A stretch of DNA of 64,000 nt from Salmonirosea aquatica (GCF_009296315.1 NZ_WHLY01000002.1:744001-808000), one strand, 5' to 3'. Counted from the first letter of the stretch, positions 1-10,107 are shown. Notes: a model not told the origin generated them from the letters alone. Translations and numbers: made by a program.

Positions 1-123
1 CGAATGTCGTCAGCCAAAGTAGAGAAAAAGAAACAAAGTACCTGCCGGGCCGTGGCCATCGGGACGAACCTATACAAACCAAAAGCACAGGCTGTAGCCG
101 GGAATATCGCTGAATTCAGCTAA
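1..123 (+). CDS. 3' end of an unidentified gene
   Basis: The first reading frame is open from the window edge to a TAA at 121-123, giving 40 codons that end in ...QAVAGNIAEFS. The tail is basic and carries no motif I recognise. The patatin gene starts 43 bases later on the same strand, so this could be the end of an upstream gene in the same transcript. An open frame this short may be chance. The bases to the left of the window would decide it. Confidence 0.3.
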   Translation, partial: RMSSAKVEKKKQSTCRAVAIGTNLYKPKAQAVAGNIAEFS

Positions 124-166
124 ACCGATTAGCCGATTATTTACGGCCAGTGCCAACCGTCAATCT

Positions 167-1087
167 ATGAGAGCATTAGTATTTGGAGGAGGTTCTATGA
201 AAGGTGCCTTTCAGGTAGGAGCCGCTAAAGCGGTGTTAGAAGACGGTTTCGAGCCGGACATGATTTACGGAGTATCGGTAGGTGCCCTAAACGCCACTTA
301 TCTGGTTAATGAAGCCGGGAAACAGGATTTGGAAAATGGCCGGGTCAACTGGCCCCTCGCGGGCCGGGAATTGATGGCCTTCTGGATCAAGCATATTACA
401 CAGCCTCAGGATGTGGCGCTTCTGCGCTCCCGGGTTTCGCTGGGATTCAACACTCTGATGAGTCGCTTCGACGGGCTACTCGACCCATCACCTCTTCACA
501 ACCTCATCCGCCGTCACACCGATGCCTACATGCTGCGCACCAGCCCCGTCAAAATCAAGGTAGGAGCGGTCAATATCACCAACGGCAATATTAAATTTGC
601 CTCGCCCGATGACGAATATTTCATGGATTACGTCCGGGCCAGTTCGTCGCTGCCCATGCTAATGCCTGCCGTGCCCATCGGCAGCCGTAACGACAAGTAC
701 CTTGATGGAGGCCTGCGTGTGGTGGCCCCCATCCACGAAGCCATCCGGGACGGTGCCCGTGAAATCGTGTTGATCGCCTGCCACGCCAAACAACTCTACA
801 CCCGCGAAAATTTCAATTCCCGTAACCTGATTAGCCTCATCGAGCGCGTGAAAGATGTAACGGTCAATCAGATCGTCAACAATGACATCGAGTGGGCTGA
901 AGGGTACGCCGAGCGCTCTGTTTTGCGTGGTGATCCGATCAAACTCACCATCATCCGGCCCGAAGAGCCGCTGCTGCTCGACTTGCAGGGTTTCTCATCC
1001 GACGATATTACGCGTTTGATTCTGGATGGGTACCGGATTGGCCTCGATGCGTTGAAACGATCCAGAGAGACCGCTTCCAAGCCCTGA
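167..1087 (+). CDS. Patatin-like phospholipase
   Basis: A 306-residue patatin-family acyl hydrolase, expected to cleave acyl esters of phospholipids with a Ser-Asp dyad. The N-terminus has the glycine-rich oxyanion loop GGGSMKG (residues 7-13), the nucleophile elbow GVSVG puts the catalytic Ser at 37, and the DGG motif puts the catalytic Asp at 180. There is no signal peptide, so it is probably cytosolic or peripheral to the membrane. The ATG at 167 places the oxyanion loop at the usual distance from the N-terminus. It ends in a strong terminator shared with the convergent TonB receptor. The substrate is not evident. Confidence 0.88.
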   Translation: MRALVFGGGSMKGAFQVGAAKAVLEDGFEPDMIYGVSVGALNATYLVNEAGKQDLENGRVNWPLAGRELMAFWIKHITQPQDVALLRSRVSLGFNTLMSRFDGLLDPSPLHNLIRRHTDAYMLRTSPVKIKVGAVNITNGNIKFASPDDEYFMDYVRASSSLPMLMPAVPIGSRNDKYLDGGLRVVAPIHEAIRDGAREIVLIACHAKQLYTRENFNSRNLISLIERVKDVTVNQIVNNDIEWAEGYAERSVLRGDPIKLTIIRPEEPLLLDLQGFSSDDITRLILDGYRIGLDALKRSRETASKP

Positions 1088-1103
1088 AAATTAGATTTTC
1101 CAT

Positions 1104-1137
1104 GAAAAAGCCCGCACCATTTGGTGCGGGCTTTTTC
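1104..1137. terminator. Bidirectional intrinsic terminator
   Basis: A perfect 15-bp stem (1104-1118 with 1123-1137) around an ATTT loop, with A and T runs at the outer ends of the arms. It can end both the patatin gene on + and the receptor gene on -, whose stop lies about 30 bases further on. Confidence 0.88.
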
Positions 1138-1168
1138 GTGGTTTCAAGCTTCTTTAAATATATTCAGT

Positions 1169-4100
1169 TTAGTTGAAAATGTAGCGAAGACCTACCTGCG
1201 CCTGCCACACATTATTAACTGATACACTAGGAACAAATGAATCTTTAAGCAATACCGTCTCCCTGTCAACCACCTGAGTAGCTAATCGGTATGAAGGTAC
1301 ACCCGCAGCGCTAACACTTGCCAGAGCCAGCGGGTTAAAGGTAGTGGCCTGCTGGCCTGTTCCGTATTTGTCATTGAGCAGGTTGCCGACATTCAGGATA
1401 TCGGCACGCAGCTGAATTACGTTTTTCTTGCCTTTGGCGCCAACCGCTACATAAAATTCCTGAATGACCGTAAAGTCGAATCGGGTCAACCAGGGGAAAG
1501 AACCGCCATTGCGCTCCGCGTACTGTCCACGACGGGTTTTCAGATAATCATTACCATTGATGTAAGCATCGAAAGCGGCCTGTTGCTGCTCGGGAGAGAA
1601 GGTTTTAGCGGCAGAACCCGTTCCTACTGTCAACGGAGCGAACGTCAGCTCGGAGGCAGTATTAGGCACATAGATAAGATCATTGGTCGTTTGACCATCG
1701 CCGTTCAAATCCTGGTTAAGCGTATAGGAAATCTTGCTTCCGCTGTTGGATACCCCGGCCAAGGTAAAAGTGGTGGAGCCTCCGATTTTGCCACCGTAGT
1801 TGATGCGGTAGTTCAGTACGCCCACAATGCGGTGGCGCAGGTCGTTGTCTGAATAGGTCAGGGGCAGGTAGTTCTGGCCCACCACCGAGGGAACGTTGGC
1901 CTGTACCGTGCTACCTACAAAAGCAATGTCTTTCGCTTCCCCATACGTGTAAGACACAAATCCGCCAAATCCATTGGTAGCTGGTTTCTCCAGCTTGACA
2001 GTAGCAATGTACGAATTACCCTTGTCGGTGTTCTTCAATACAAATACGTTAGAAATAGCGGGGTTATAGAAACGTGCTGCTGCTAATGCACTACTGGCTA
2101 CACCCGAGCCAGGAAAACGAGGGCGATCGTCGGGGCCTGAGAACACGCGATCGGGAGCTTTCAGGTTAGCATCGATGTAGCGTAGTCCATTCAATGTTTT
2201 ATTGTAAATGAATTCGACCGTTCCAATCAGGCCCCATCCCAACTTCTGATCAACGGCGATATCCGTTTTCCAGATTTGCGGGTACTTCAGATCAGAATCG
2301 GAGGCGTTGATTACGTAAGGAGGCAACTTGGAAATATCGGGTCCCGTGGCGGGCACAAAACGGCTGGGATCCAGCGAGAAGGGATAAGCCGTCGTGTTGG
2401 TCACATTGATAACAGCAGTATTGACCCCATTGTTACCTAACTGATTGGAAACCAGAACCTCCGGAATTCGGGATACGAAGAAACCACTTCCTCCGCGAAT
2501 CTGAGTGACTTTATCACCCGACACATCAAGATTGAATCCGATCCGGGGTGAAATCAAAAAGCGGGATTTGGGAAAAGTACCGGTACTCACTTTGTAAGGA
2601 TTTCCATCTTCGTCCCGAAAAGTCAAACCTGCTACTATAGGGTTATTGAAGTCTTCTGCCGTAGAATTGTCATAGGCGAATACATCAGCGCGCAGACCCG
2701 CTGTGATTTTAAAATTCGGATTGACCTGCAACTCATCTTGCATATAAGCGCTGTACAGGTCGCGTTTTAGAGTTTGCAAAGGCTCTCCTCCGCCGGGAAG
2801 CAGGGAATAACGTAGGTTATAGCGAGCTACCGGAACCGGTGAAACCGTGGCGTTAGGATTGTTGATGAAAGCCAAGGCGGCTGTTTTGAAGTCAGCAATC
2901 GAGTTATAAACATACGATCCGTTCGAGGTGGGAAAGAATACGTTGTTTGAAGTGAAATGTTCATATACCCCTCCTACCGTAAAGGTATGGTTCCCGGCAA
3001 AATAGCTGAAATTATTCGTGATGTTAAAGGTCGAATAGTTCAGCTTGTTATTGGGTGTAAAAGGATCAAAGCCAATGGAAGTGTAAGTGCTGCCGTCTTT
3101 CAGGATGTCCACCGTCGGGAATATATCCGTCTTATAGGTACGGTCTTCGATCTGCTTGTTGTAAGTGAGGATCAGATCGTTGGCAAACTTACCGCCAAAG
3201 TTGGAAGTTAACTCCGCTGCTATTGAGCGTGTGTTATCCGCAATGATGTAGCCGGTATTTTCGGGTGAAATAGCCTCTACCCGGTTGGTGCGGTTGCCAT
3301 TACCCGCGGTGTTGCTACTGTTACTGTTGCTGATGATTGAACCCGATTCCGAATCATGATGCGAATACCTGACCGATAGTTTATGGTTGTTGTTGATATT
3401 GTAATCCAACCGGATCAAGCCTTTTGTACTTTTTACTTCATTGTTAAAACCATCCAACGCTCCCAAATCCCGATTAAAATTAGTCAATAGGAATTGGCTG
3501 AGGTCCTGCATATCGGCCTCTGTTACCCGCGATACGTTACCTGTTGCACCCGGGCGGTTCAGCGACCAGTTGAGTGCTGGCGTACTGCTGGTAAACTGCT
3601 CGGCGTTTACAAAGAAAAAAAGCTTGTTCTTGATAAGTGGCCCACCCACTCGGAATCCATAGGTAGTCTCATTCACATTAGGTTTGGGAGTAATTTCGAC
3701 ACCGTTTGCTTTCTTTCCCACCATGCTGTTGTTCCGGAAAAGTGTATAAGCTGATCCAGAAATTTCATTTGTTCCTGATCGTGTCACAGCGTTGATACCC
3801 GCCCCTGTAAAGCCCGATTGGCGCACATCAAAAGGGGCCACGTTAACCTGAACCTGATCAAGAGCGTCAAGTGATACGGCCGATGTACCCGTACGCCCCC
3901 CCGCCTGGGCGGAACTTCCCAGGCCGAAGCCGTTATTAAAGACAGCACCGTCAATCGTAATGTTATTAAACCGAGCATCCTGCCCTGCGAACGACTGCCC
4001 GTTGCCATATGCATTGTATTTGGTGATGTCGCTTATGGAACGACCAATGGTCGGAATTGTGTTGATAGCCTCCCTTCCAAACGAAGCCGCAGCACCTGTT

Positions 4101-4558
4101 CGATCCGAGCTAAAAATATCCGTTCGGTTCGTCGAAATTGTCACTTCGCTGAGTTGGGTACCTTCCTCCAGCATGTCGAAACTCACATCCGCTGCGGTTC
4201 CTAGGTTGGCAAAAATGTTTTCTTTGAATTGCTCCGAATAGCCTACGTAGCTTACCGTAACCTTGTAGGGACCACCTACCCGCACCGAAGGAAGTGTATA
4301 CCGCCCTGATTCATTAGTGACGGTACCATACTGCGAACCCGAAGGTAAGTGGGTCGCCACTACCGTAGCTCCCGGCAATCCTTCGCCTTTGTTGTCGGAC
4401 ACCCGCCCGGTAATGGACGAGGATGTTACTTGAGCCTGCACCTGGGCTCCCAGGAAAGTAAGGACGAACGCGAACAGCGCGCTAAACACTGCTTTGAAAA
4501 GTAAACCTTTTCTGTTCATTTGGAATTGGGATTTGGTTAGAGATGTTTGTTGTTGCAT
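1169..4558 (-). CDS. Oar-like TonB-dependent outer-membrane receptor
   Basis: A 1129-residue outer-membrane protein. After a signal sequence (about residues 14-43, ending in AQVQAQ) comes a carboxypeptidase-D regulatory-like beta-sandwich ([19 protein letters not shown] onward, to about 115). A plug region follows ([23 protein letters not shown], residues about 165-260), then a long beta-barrel that ends in the aromatic GLRYIFN expected of a BAM signal. The overall layout is that of the Oar family rather than SusC: there is no SusD gene next door and no canonical SusC motif. The ligand is unknown. The ATG at 4558 is used here. An internal ATG at 4519 (MNRKGLL) would give a more conventional signal peptide and is a real alternative. 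It converges on the patatin gene. Confidence 0.88.
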   Translation of the reverse strand: MQQQTSLTKSQFQMNRKGLLFKAVFSALFAFVLTFLGAQVQAQVTSSSITGRVSDNKGEGLPGATVVATHLPSGSQYGTVTNESGRYTLPSVRVGGPYKVTVSYVGYSEQFKENIFANLGTAADVSFDMLEEGTQLSEVTISTNRTDIFSSDRTGAAASFGREAINTIPTIGRSISDITKYNAYGNGQSFAGQDARFNNITIDGAVFNNGFGLGSSAQAGGRTGTSAVSLDALDQVQVNVAPFDVRQSGFTGAGINAVTRSGTNEISGSAYTLFRNNSMVGKKANGVEITPKPNVNETTYGFRVGGPLIKNKLFFFVNAEQFTSSTPALNWSLNRPGATGNVSRVTEADMQDLSQFLLTNFNRDLGALDGFNNEVKSTKGLIRLDYNINNNHKLSVRYSHHDSESGSIISNSNSSNTAGNGNRTNRVEAISPENTGYIIADNTRSIAAELTSNFGGKFANDLILTYNKQIEDRTYKTDIFPTVDILKDGSTYTSIGFDPFTPNNKLNYSTFNITNNFSYFAGNHTFTVGGVYEHFTSNNVFFPTSNGSYVYNSIADFKTAALAFINNPNATVSPVPVARYNLRYSLLPGGGEPLQTLKRDLYSAYMQDELQVNPNFKITAGLRADVFAYDNSTAEDFNNPIVAGLTFRDEDGNPYKVSTGTFPKSRFLISPRIGFNLDVSGDKVTQIRGGSGFFVSRIPEVLVSNQLGNNGVNTAVINVTNTTAYPFSLDPSRFVPATGPDISKLPPYVINASDSDLKYPQIWKTDIAVDQKLGWGLIGTVEFIYNKTLNGLRYIDANLKAPDRVFSGPDDRPRFPGSGVASSALAAARFYNPAISNVFVLKNTDKGNSYIATVKLEKPATNGFGGFVSYTYGEAKDIAFVGSTVQANVPSVVGQNYLPLTYSDNDLRHRIVGVLNYRINYGGKIGGSTTFTLAGVSNSGSKISYTLNQDLNGDGQTTNDLIYVPNTASELTFAPLTVGTGSAAKTFSPEQQQAAFDAYINGNDYLKTRRGQYAERNGGSFPWLTRFDFTVIQEFYVAVGAKGKKNVIQLRADILNVGNLLNDKYGTGQQATTFNPLALASVSAAGVPSYRLATQVVDRETVLLKDSFVPSVSVNNVWQAQVGLRYIFN

Positions 4559-4586
4559 TCCATTATTTACTACAATAATCTGGCCG

Positions 4587-4613
4587 CAAAATAAGCCTAA
4601 TTTTTGTTCACAA
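4587..4613 (-). promoter_or_regulatory. Possible promoter of the Oar-like receptor
   Basis: On the minus strand a TTG (4613-4611) lies 17 bases upstream of TATTTTG (4593-4587), which is one base short of the Bacteroidota -7 box TAnnTTTG. It sits about 30 bases upstream of the receptor start. The match is imperfect. Confidence 0.35.
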
Positions 4614-4805
4614 GCAATGCATGATTTCCTACTAAAATACTATACTTATTGGCGTAACTCTTTGATTTATTGAAATAATGCATTTTTCTATCTCAATTCT
4701 TCAATATTACTAATATTAAGATATTGTTAACTAACCGGGAGCCCCGGATATTTCAGTAACTGAACTTTTTGGGGTAAAAAAGGTTTTGAAAAGAGTTTTT
4801 TAATC

Positions 4806-4929
4806 CGGCAAAATTCGATTTTGCCGAATGGTTTTCTGATACTGGAATATTTCTCAGGGTAGGTCATAGGCAATCCACTACCTTTAGCGTACCCATAAAG
4901 TACCATCCGTACCATGCCTGAGAAATATT
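4806..4929. promoter_or_regulatory. Structured inverted-repeat region upstream of selD
   Basis: Within the roughly 400-base AT-rich gap between the receptor and selD there is a tight hairpin (CGGCAAAAT 4806-4814 with ATTTTGCCG 4818-4826, loop TCG). Next to it is a perfect 13-bp long-range pairing, AATATTTCTCAGG (4846-4858) with CCTGAGAAATATT (4917-4929). The 58 bases inside can form two smaller hairpins (GTAG 4859-4862 with CTAC 4878-4881, and GTAC 4889-4892 with GTAC 4900-4903), so the whole resembles a multi-branch RNA ending 37 bases before the selD ATG. It could be a leader RNA or a small mobile-element fossil. The rest of the gap shows nothing I can name. Confidence 0.4.
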
Positions 4930-4966
4930 TCTGATTCCTTCACAGTCATCACTCATTATTTTTTCC

Positions 4967-6061
4967 ATGAACATACTCTCAGATTCTGTACTCCTGACCC
5001 AGTATAGCCACGGCGCAGGTTGTGGTTGCAAAATATCCCCGCAAATCCTGGATCAAATCCTGCACGGCAACGATTCGTCCGCCGCCTTTGCCGGTATACC
5101 TCCCTTTGATACGGCTACTTTGCTCGTAGGCAATCATTCCCGCGACGACGCTGCGGTCATGGATCTCGGTAATGGCGACGCCATCATCAGTACCACCGAT
5201 TTTTTCATGCCTATAGTGGACGATGCCTATGATTTTGGCCGGATCGCCTCGGCCAATGCCATTTCCGACGTATATGCTATGGGTGGGCAGCCGCTTATGG
5301 CCATCGCTATTCTGGGTTGGCCTATCGATAAGCTGGCTCCCGAAATAGCCGGACGAGTGATTGAAGGCAGCCGGGCTATTTGTGCCGAAGCGGGAATTCC
5401 GCTGGCGGGTGGCCATAGCATCGACAGCCCCGAACCGATTTTCGGCCTGGCCGTAACGGGCCGCGTGGCGGTACAGCATCTCAAGCGCAATGACACCGCT
5501 ATCGAAGGCAACCTTTTATATCTGACCAAAAAGCTTGGCGTGGGGATTTTGACGACTGCCCAAAAGAAAGGTTTGCTGCGCGAGGAGCACGCTCACCTGG
5601 CACCCGACCAAATGAGGCAACTCAATAAAGTAGGGGTAGCATTGGGCGCACTGGAATCAGTCAAAGCCCTGACCGACGTGACGGGTTTCGGTCTGCTGGG
5701 ACACCTCATCGAGATGGCACAGGGTAGCGGTCTGAGTGCGGTCATCGATTTTGACAAGGTACCCAAGTTGCCTTTCATTGAAGAGTACCTGGCCCAAAAA
5801 TCTTTTCCCGGCGGTACGGTGCGCAACTGGCAGAGCTACGGCCACAAGGTAGCCGACCTCACCGAAACCCAACGCTACATCCTGGCTGATCCCCAAACAA
5901 GCGGTGGTCTGCTCATCGCCGTTTCGCCCGAGGGCCAACATGATGTAGAAAATATCCTGCGCACTTTCAACATCGAGGCCGAACCGATTGGGAGACTGGT
6001 GAAGCCTGGACAAAGGGTGGTATATTTTGCAGAGGAAATGCAATTTTCCAGTTTCGCTTGA
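4967..6061 (+). CDS. selD: Selenophosphate synthetase
   Basis: A 364-residue SelD, which makes selenophosphate from selenide and ATP. The N-terminal catalytic segment GAGCGCK gives Cys19 at the position that is Cys or Sec across the family, and the essential Lys at 22. The next conserved blocks are [20 protein letters not shown] (metal and ATP binding) and [19 protein letters not shown]. The length is normal. This is the cysteine form, so it needs no Sec decoding itself. No SelA, SelB or 2-selenouridine synthase gene is in the window, so its use (tRNA selenouridine or selenoproteins) cannot be read here. It probably shares a transcript with the hydrolase 48 bases downstream. Confidence 0.95.
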   Translation: MNILSDSVLLTQYSHGAGCGCKISPQILDQILHGNDSSAAFAGIPPFDTATLLVGNHSRDDAAVMDLGNGDAIISTTDFFMPIVDDAYDFGRIASANAISDVYAMGGQPLMAIAILGWPIDKLAPEIAGRVIEGSRAICAEAGIPLAGGHSIDSPEPIFGLAVTGRVAVQHLKRNDTAIEGNLLYLTKKLGVGILTTAQKKGLLREEHAHLAPDQMRQLNKVGVALGALESVKALTDVTGFGLLGHLIEMAQGSGLSAVIDFDKVPKLPFIEEYLAQKSFPGGTVRNWQSYGHKVADLTETQRYILADPQTSGGLLIAVSPEGQHDVENILRTFNIEAEPIGRLVKPGQRVVYFAEEMQFSSFA

Positions 6062-6109
6062 GCCAGGGATCCTCCGAGAAGGCTATGTTTCATATTTTTA
6101 TAAACACCA

Positions 6110-6886
6110 ATGAAACTGAATTATAAGAAAGTAGGAGAAAAAGGCCAGCCCATGGTGATTCTGCACGGTTTTTTTGGCTCGCTGGATAACTGGGCTACCG
6201 TTAGCAAATCCATCGCTGACGCTGGCTATACAGTATATCTGGTAGATCAGCGCAACCACGGGCGCTCTCCTCATGCCGATGAGTTCACGTATGAAGCGAT
6301 GGCGGCGGACCTGGCCGAATTCATTCAGGATCATGCACTTGACAATCCTATCCTGATTGGCCATTCTATGGGTGGAAAAACAGTGATGCAATACGCCGAG
6401 CAGTACCCAGGTACCTTTGACAAACTGGTCATCATCGATATTGGCCCCAAAGCCTACCCACCGCATCATCAGGAGTTGATCGAAGGCCTTAACGCTTTAT
6501 CCTTAGATGAGATAGAAGATCGTCAACAGGCGGATAAACTTTTCAGCGCTTTTGAACCTAACCTGGGCGTACGGCAATTTCTACTCAAAAACCTGTACCG
6601 CACCGATGCTGGAGCTTTCGATTGGCGTTTCAATTTACCCGTCCTCACTGAATTACAAGCCAATGTAGGTGCCGAAACACCCAAGCTTCGTACCGTGACC
6701 GAACCCACCCTATTCATGCGCGGTGCGCTTTCGGGGTACCTTAAAGACGAAGACTGGCCAGCCGTTGAGGACATGTTTTCCCAGGCGCAACTCGTGACCA
6801 TCCCCAAATCCGGCCATTGGGTGCACGCCGAGCAACCGAAACTCTTTGTGGAGGAACTGATAAAGTTTCTGACGCTCCAACGCTGA
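6110..6886 (+). CDS. Alpha/beta-fold hydrolase (YbfF-type esterase)
   Basis: A 258-residue alpha/beta hydrolase. It has LHGFFGS near the N-terminus (oxyanion region), DQRNHGRSPH typical of the YbfF/epoxide-hydrolase-like group, a GHSMGG elbow with the nucleophile Ser at 86, and a late SGHWVHAEQP that supplies the catalytic His. The acid is probably the Asp in VIIDIGPKAYPP. There is no signal peptide, so it is cytosolic. The gene follows selD by 48 bases on the same strand, but nothing links the two functions. The substrate is not predictable beyond a small ester or thioester. Confidence 0.88.
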   Translation: MKLNYKKVGEKGQPMVILHGFFGSLDNWATVSKSIADAGYTVYLVDQRNHGRSPHADEFTYEAMAADLAEFIQDHALDNPILIGHSMGGKTVMQYAEQYPGTFDKLVIIDIGPKAYPPHHQELIEGLNALSLDEIEDRQQADKLFSAFEPNLGVRQFLLKNLYRTDAGAFDWRFNLPVLTELQANVGAETPKLRTVTEPTLFMRGALSGYLKDEDWPAVEDMFSQAQLVTIPKSGHWVHAEQPKLFVEELIKFLTLQR

Positions 6887-6904
6887 CAGCATTTTATGAT
6901 TTTG

Positions 6905-8359
6905 TCAGCGTTCACGGGGTACCTTAGCGCCTGTCCGTTCCAGAAATCCATCCAATTTTCCGCGTAACTCCTGCCGTTTCTTCGGAAGTCGGGCGGCCAC
7001 GTTGCGGGTTTCGGCGATGTCGTCTTTGAGGTTATACAATTCGTCGGAATCATCCTCATAGTTATGAATCAGCTTCCAGTAACCGCTACGCACTATACTA
7101 TACGGCGTTACTTCCTCATAACGGTAGTGGGGAAAATGCCAGAACAAATCGCGCGTGGGTAGTGGCTTTCCCGATTTCATGTGACTGAGCAAACTCACGC
7201 CATCATTCGGAATGGACCGGTCCGGTTGGGTACCTGCTACCTCCAGAATGGTGTTGAAAATATCCATCGTGATAACCGGACTTGCTGACACTCGCGGGGC
7301 AATTTGTCCCGGCCAATAAGCGATCATCGGTACGCGGGTACCCCCTTCGTACGGAAAACCTTTGCCACTACGGAAGGGTGGGTTGGACGTGATCGGATTT
7401 TGTTCGCTTCCCATTAGTCCACCGTTATCGGAAGTGAAAATAACCAGGGTGTTGTCCAGCAGATTCTGGGCTTTTAGTTCGGCCACGATGCGGCCCACGT
7501 TTTCGTCCAGACTTTGGATCATGGCCGCATACACCGGATTCTTTTGTCCGTTCGATGAAGGCTTAGCCTTATATTTCGCGATCAGCTCAGGCTTGCCACC
7601 GAGCGGCGTATGCACCGCGTAGGGCGCATAGTTGATGAAGAAAGGTCCGTTTTTATGGCTCCGGATCAGCTTAATCACCTCGTCGCCTTCGCGGTCGGTG
7701 AGGTACTCGCCCGTTTTGCGGGCAGGTAGGGTAGGAATCCCTTTGACCGAGGCATTGGCGTACGGATCAAAGTAGGAAGGTGGCTGACCGAAATCGCAGC
7801 CGCCGATGTTGACGTCGAAGCCCTGCTTGTCGGGATAGTAAGGTTCCAGGCCCAAATGCCATTTGCCAATGAAAGCCGTAAAGTACCCCTGTTCTTTCAG
7901 GTACTCGGCGGTCGTCTTTTCCGACAACAGCAATTCGAAAGGAATGGGGGGTACCTTGAGTTTTTGGGTCAGGTCGCGCTCGTATTCCTTTTTATTCTTG
8001 CCATCATATTCCGCCGAAGCGTTCTGAAAACTCGCCCGGATCCAATCCGTGATGCCCGTGCGGGCAGGGTACTTGCCCGTCATCAAGGCCGAGCGCGAAG
8101 GTGAGCAGATGGCTGCTGCCGCGTAAGCATCCGTAAATTTAAGGCCTTCGACGGCCATTTTATCCAAATTGGGCGTTTCGTAATATTTACTCCCATAGCT
8201 ACTCAGGTCCGCCCAGCCCAGGTCGTCTACGAAGATGAGCAGGACGTTGGGCGGAGAAGCTTGGGGAAAGGTACCTGGCGTAGGATGGCCCATTGCCACC
8301 AATAAAATCAGCGGCACCAGTAGCAAGGAAAAGCGTAGCAGACTCTTGGTAAAATTCAT
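6905..8359 (-). CDS. Cys-type sulfatase, exported
   Basis: An arylsulfatase-family hydrolase of 484 residues from the ATG at 8359. The signal peptide is MNFTKSLLRFSLLLVPLILL. The metal-binding FVDDLGWAD follows (Asp45, Asp46), and then the CSPSR motif whose Cys85 would be converted to formylglycine by an activating enzyme. No such maturase is in this window. Further active-site segments are GKWHLG and FTSDNGG. An in-frame ATG at 8401 exists but would put 14 extra residues before the signal peptide and run through the intergenic dyad, so the inner start is preferred. The likely role is removal of sulfate from a carbohydrate or aryl sulfate in the periplasm. Confidence 0.92.
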   Translation of the reverse strand: MNFTKSLLRFSLLLVPLILLVAMGHPTPGTFPQASPPNVLLIFVDDLGWADLSSYGSKYYETPNLDKMAVEGLKFTDAYAAAAICSPSRSALMTGKYPARTGITDWIRASFQNASAEYDGKNKKEYERDLTQKLKVPPIPFELLLSEKTTAEYLKEQGYFTAFIGKWHLGLEPYYPDKQGFDVNIGGCDFGQPPSYFDPYANASVKGIPTLPARKTGEYLTDREGDEVIKLIRSHKNGPFFINYAPYAVHTPLGGKPELIAKYKAKPSSNGQKNPVYAAMIQSLDENVGRIVAELKAQNLLDNTLVIFTSDNGGLMGSEQNPITSNPPFRSGKGFPYEGGTRVPMIAYWPGQIAPRVSASPVITMDIFNTILEVAGTQPDRSIPNDGVSLLSHMKSGKPLPTRDLFWHFPHYRYEEVTPYSIVRSGYWKLIHNYEDDSDELYNLKDDIAETRNVAARLPKKRQELRGKLDGFLERTGAKVPRER

Positions 8360-8428
8360 TTTAGGTATCGATTTTTGAATAAAAGAGGTTCTTTTGTACA
8401 AAAAATCCTCATTATTGATCCTAAAATG
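8357..8428. promoter_or_regulatory. Dyad spanning the divergent sulfatase/methylase start sites
   Basis: The whole gap between the two divergent start codons is an imperfect inverted repeat. The outer arms CATTTTAGG (8357-8365) and CCTAAAATG (8420-8428) contain both start codons. The centre has a 12-bp palindrome TTTTGTACAAAA (8392-8403). Intermediate blocks (ATTTTTGAATAAAAGAGG versus the reverse of the right side) are also similar. As a result false N-terminal extensions on both strands look alike (MYKRTSFIQK and MNKRGSFVQK). It may be a shared operator or promoter pair. Confidence 0.5.
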
Positions 8429-9151
8429 TCTGAAATAATTCCAAAAGTCTCCCCTTCCACCCTCTTCCTCATTCCCACCGTCCTAGCTGAAGGTACCTCA
8501 CAGCAGGTGCTCAGCCCGCAAGTGGCGGACGTACTGGGTACCCTCGACTATTTTTTCGCCGAAGAACTCCGTACGGCCCGTCGGTTTATAAGCAGCCTGC
8601 GGCTAGGCCGGGTGATCGAAGAAATGACTTTTTATGAGCTCAATAAAAAAACACCCGAAGCCGAAACCGCCGCGCAACTTCGCAGGCTACCCGCCGGAAA
8701 AGACATCGGTGTACTTTCGGAGGCCGGTTGCCCTGGTGTGGCCGATCCCGGCGCGGTGGCCGTGCGGCTGGCGCACCAGGTGGGGATGAAGGTGGTACCT
8801 CTGGTGGGGCCGTCGTCGGTACTGCTGGCGCTGATGGCCTCGGGACTGAGCGGGCAATCGTTCGCTTTCCACGGGTACCTTCCCATCGATCAGGCCCCCC
8901 GCCGGAAGGCCATCGTGTTTTTGGAAAGAGAAATGCGCGAATTTGGGCAAACGCAGATTTTCATGGAAACGCCTTTTCGCAACAATCACATGATGGAGAC
9001 AATCCTTGAAGCATGCCAGCCCGACACGCTGCTGTGCGTGGCCAGCAACCTCACCTCGCCCCAGGAGTACATCAGGACGCAGACCATCCGGCAATGGAAA
9101 ACCCAGAAGATCGACCTGCACAAACAACCGACGATATTTCTGCTGGGATGA
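8426..9151 (+). CDS. RsmI-family SAM-dependent methyltransferase
   Basis: A 241-residue protein of the tetrapyrrole-methylase fold, closest in pattern to RsmI, which 2'-O-methylates C1402 of 16S rRNA. It has LFLIPTVLAEG near the N-terminus and SEAGCPGVADPG at residues 98-109 (RsmI usually has SDAGTPxISDPG). VGPSSVLLALMASGLSG follows, then a C-terminal MEtPfRNNHMMETIL block. It is shorter than RsmI (about 280 residues) and lacks that C-terminal extension, so it may be the second, shorter paralogue found in Bacteroidota, with an unproven target. The ATG at 8426 is chosen because the longer frame runs through the regulatory dyad. Confidence 0.82.
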   Translation: MSEIIPKVSPSTLFLIPTVLAEGTSQQVLSPQVADVLGTLDYFFAEELRTARRFISSLRLGRVIEEMTFYELNKKTPEAETAAQLRRLPAGKDIGVLSEAGCPGVADPGAVAVRLAHQVGMKVVPLVGPSSVLLALMASGLSGQSFAFHGYLPIDQAPRRKAIVFLEREMREFGQTQIFMETPFRNNHMMETILEACQPDTLLCVASNLTSPQEYIRTQTIRQWKTQKIDLHKQPTIFLLG

Positions 9152-9180
9152 TGACGACTACGCGCTTCTTTCAATCTGAG

Positions 9181-9205
9181 TCCCGCCCAAAGCGGGATTT
9201 TTTTT
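9181..9205 (+). terminator. Intrinsic terminator after the RsmI-like gene
   Basis: TCCCGC (9181-9186) pairs with GCGGGA (9192-9197) around CCAAA, followed by eight Ts. Confidence 0.75.
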
Positions 9206-9341
9206 GCATTTCACCTACCTGATATTCAAGCAGTACCTCCTTTTCTTCCCAAAAATTTCATTTTCCTTTCCAACGGATCGGTTTTTTCGGGCCTCTATAA
9301 AGGCGATTACCATTTTTTGTAAAACTTAACAACTATTTAGC

Positions 9342-10043
9342 ATGAAGAAGAGTGTGTGGATGATGAGTGCCCTGCTGGGGATGGGTTTGTGGTCCTGTGA
9401 TCAGGATAAGGATTTGACGAACATGAAGTCAGTAGACTCCGATTTTGAGACGACAGTCGATGGGTGGGCAGTTGAATTTGCGGATTATAGTACTGACCAG
9501 GATTCTACGTCTCTTGAATTCAATTCGCGGCTATCCGCTTTGCCCGCTCCGCTGGATACCACGAAAAAAGCGTTAAGAGTACAGAGTCACAACCGCAGCG
9601 ACGATATGTTCATGTACCTTAAGAAGAAGATTACCGGCCTGGATCCGAACCGTACGTACAAGGTAACGTACGAGATCGACCTGGGTACCAATTATCCCAA
9701 CGGTAGTGTAGGCATCGGCGGTTCGCCAGCAGAGTCGGTCTATTTGAAAGCGGGGGCCTCACCCAACGAGCCCGTGAGGAAACTAGTAAACGGCTTCTAC
9801 GAAGTTAGCATCGACAAAGGCCAACAGGCCACAGGAGGTACCGAAATGCCCGTATTGGGCAATGTAAGCAATGGGCTGGACAGCACGGTCTACAAAGTGG
9901 TGCAGCGTTCGAATAACGATGCCCCGGTTTCTGTGAAGCCTAACGCCAACGGAGAAATCTGGTTGTGTGTCGGTACGGATTCGGGCTTTGAGGGTCTTAC
10001 CATCCTGTATTATGATCGGATCAAAGTCACGATCCGCGAATAG
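9342..10043 (+). CDS. Putative lipoprotein of unknown function
   Basis: A 233-residue protein with a lipoprotein signal peptide: a short basic start, a hydrophobic stretch, and LWSC with the lipidated Cys at 19. The mature part is polar with no helices and reads as a beta-rich domain (TYKVTYEIDLGTN, GEIWLCVGTDSGFEG, ILYYDRIKVTI), similar in style to carbohydrate-binding jelly rolls. I do not recognise the family. It is flanked by terminators on both sides, so it is a single-gene unit. The residues after the Cys (DQDKD) are acidic, which in Bacteroidota can favour surface export. Confidence 0.7.
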   Translation: MKKSVWMMSALLGMGLWSCDQDKDLTNMKSVDSDFETTVDGWAVEFADYSTDQDSTSLEFNSRLSALPAPLDTTKKALRVQSHNRSDDMFMYLKKKITGLDPNRTYKVTYEIDLGTNYPNGSVGIGGSPAESVYLKAGASPNEPVRKLVNGFYEVSIDKGQQATGGTEMPVLGNVSNGLDSTVYKVVQRSNNDAPVSVKPNANGEIWLCVGTDSGFEGLTILYYDRIKVTIRE

Positions 10044-10071
10044 AGCGATTTTTTTTGATTAAAAACGAATT

Positions 10072-10107
10072 GCTCCGCTATCCTCGATCGAGGGTAGCGG
10101 AGCTTTT
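10072..10107 (+). terminator. Intrinsic terminator after the lipoprotein gene
   Basis: A 14-bp stem (10072-10085 with 10090-10103, one G-U pair) with a GATC loop, followed by a T-rich tail. Confidence 0.85.

Noticed and set aside
4727-4915. 62-codon minus-strand frame upstream of selD
   Set aside because: It coincides with the inverted repeats and shows no conserved pattern; better explained as part of a structured non-coding region.
8375-8425. Longer N-terminus of the RsmI-like methylase
   Set aside because: The extra residues arise from the regulatory dyad and mirror a false extension on the other strand.
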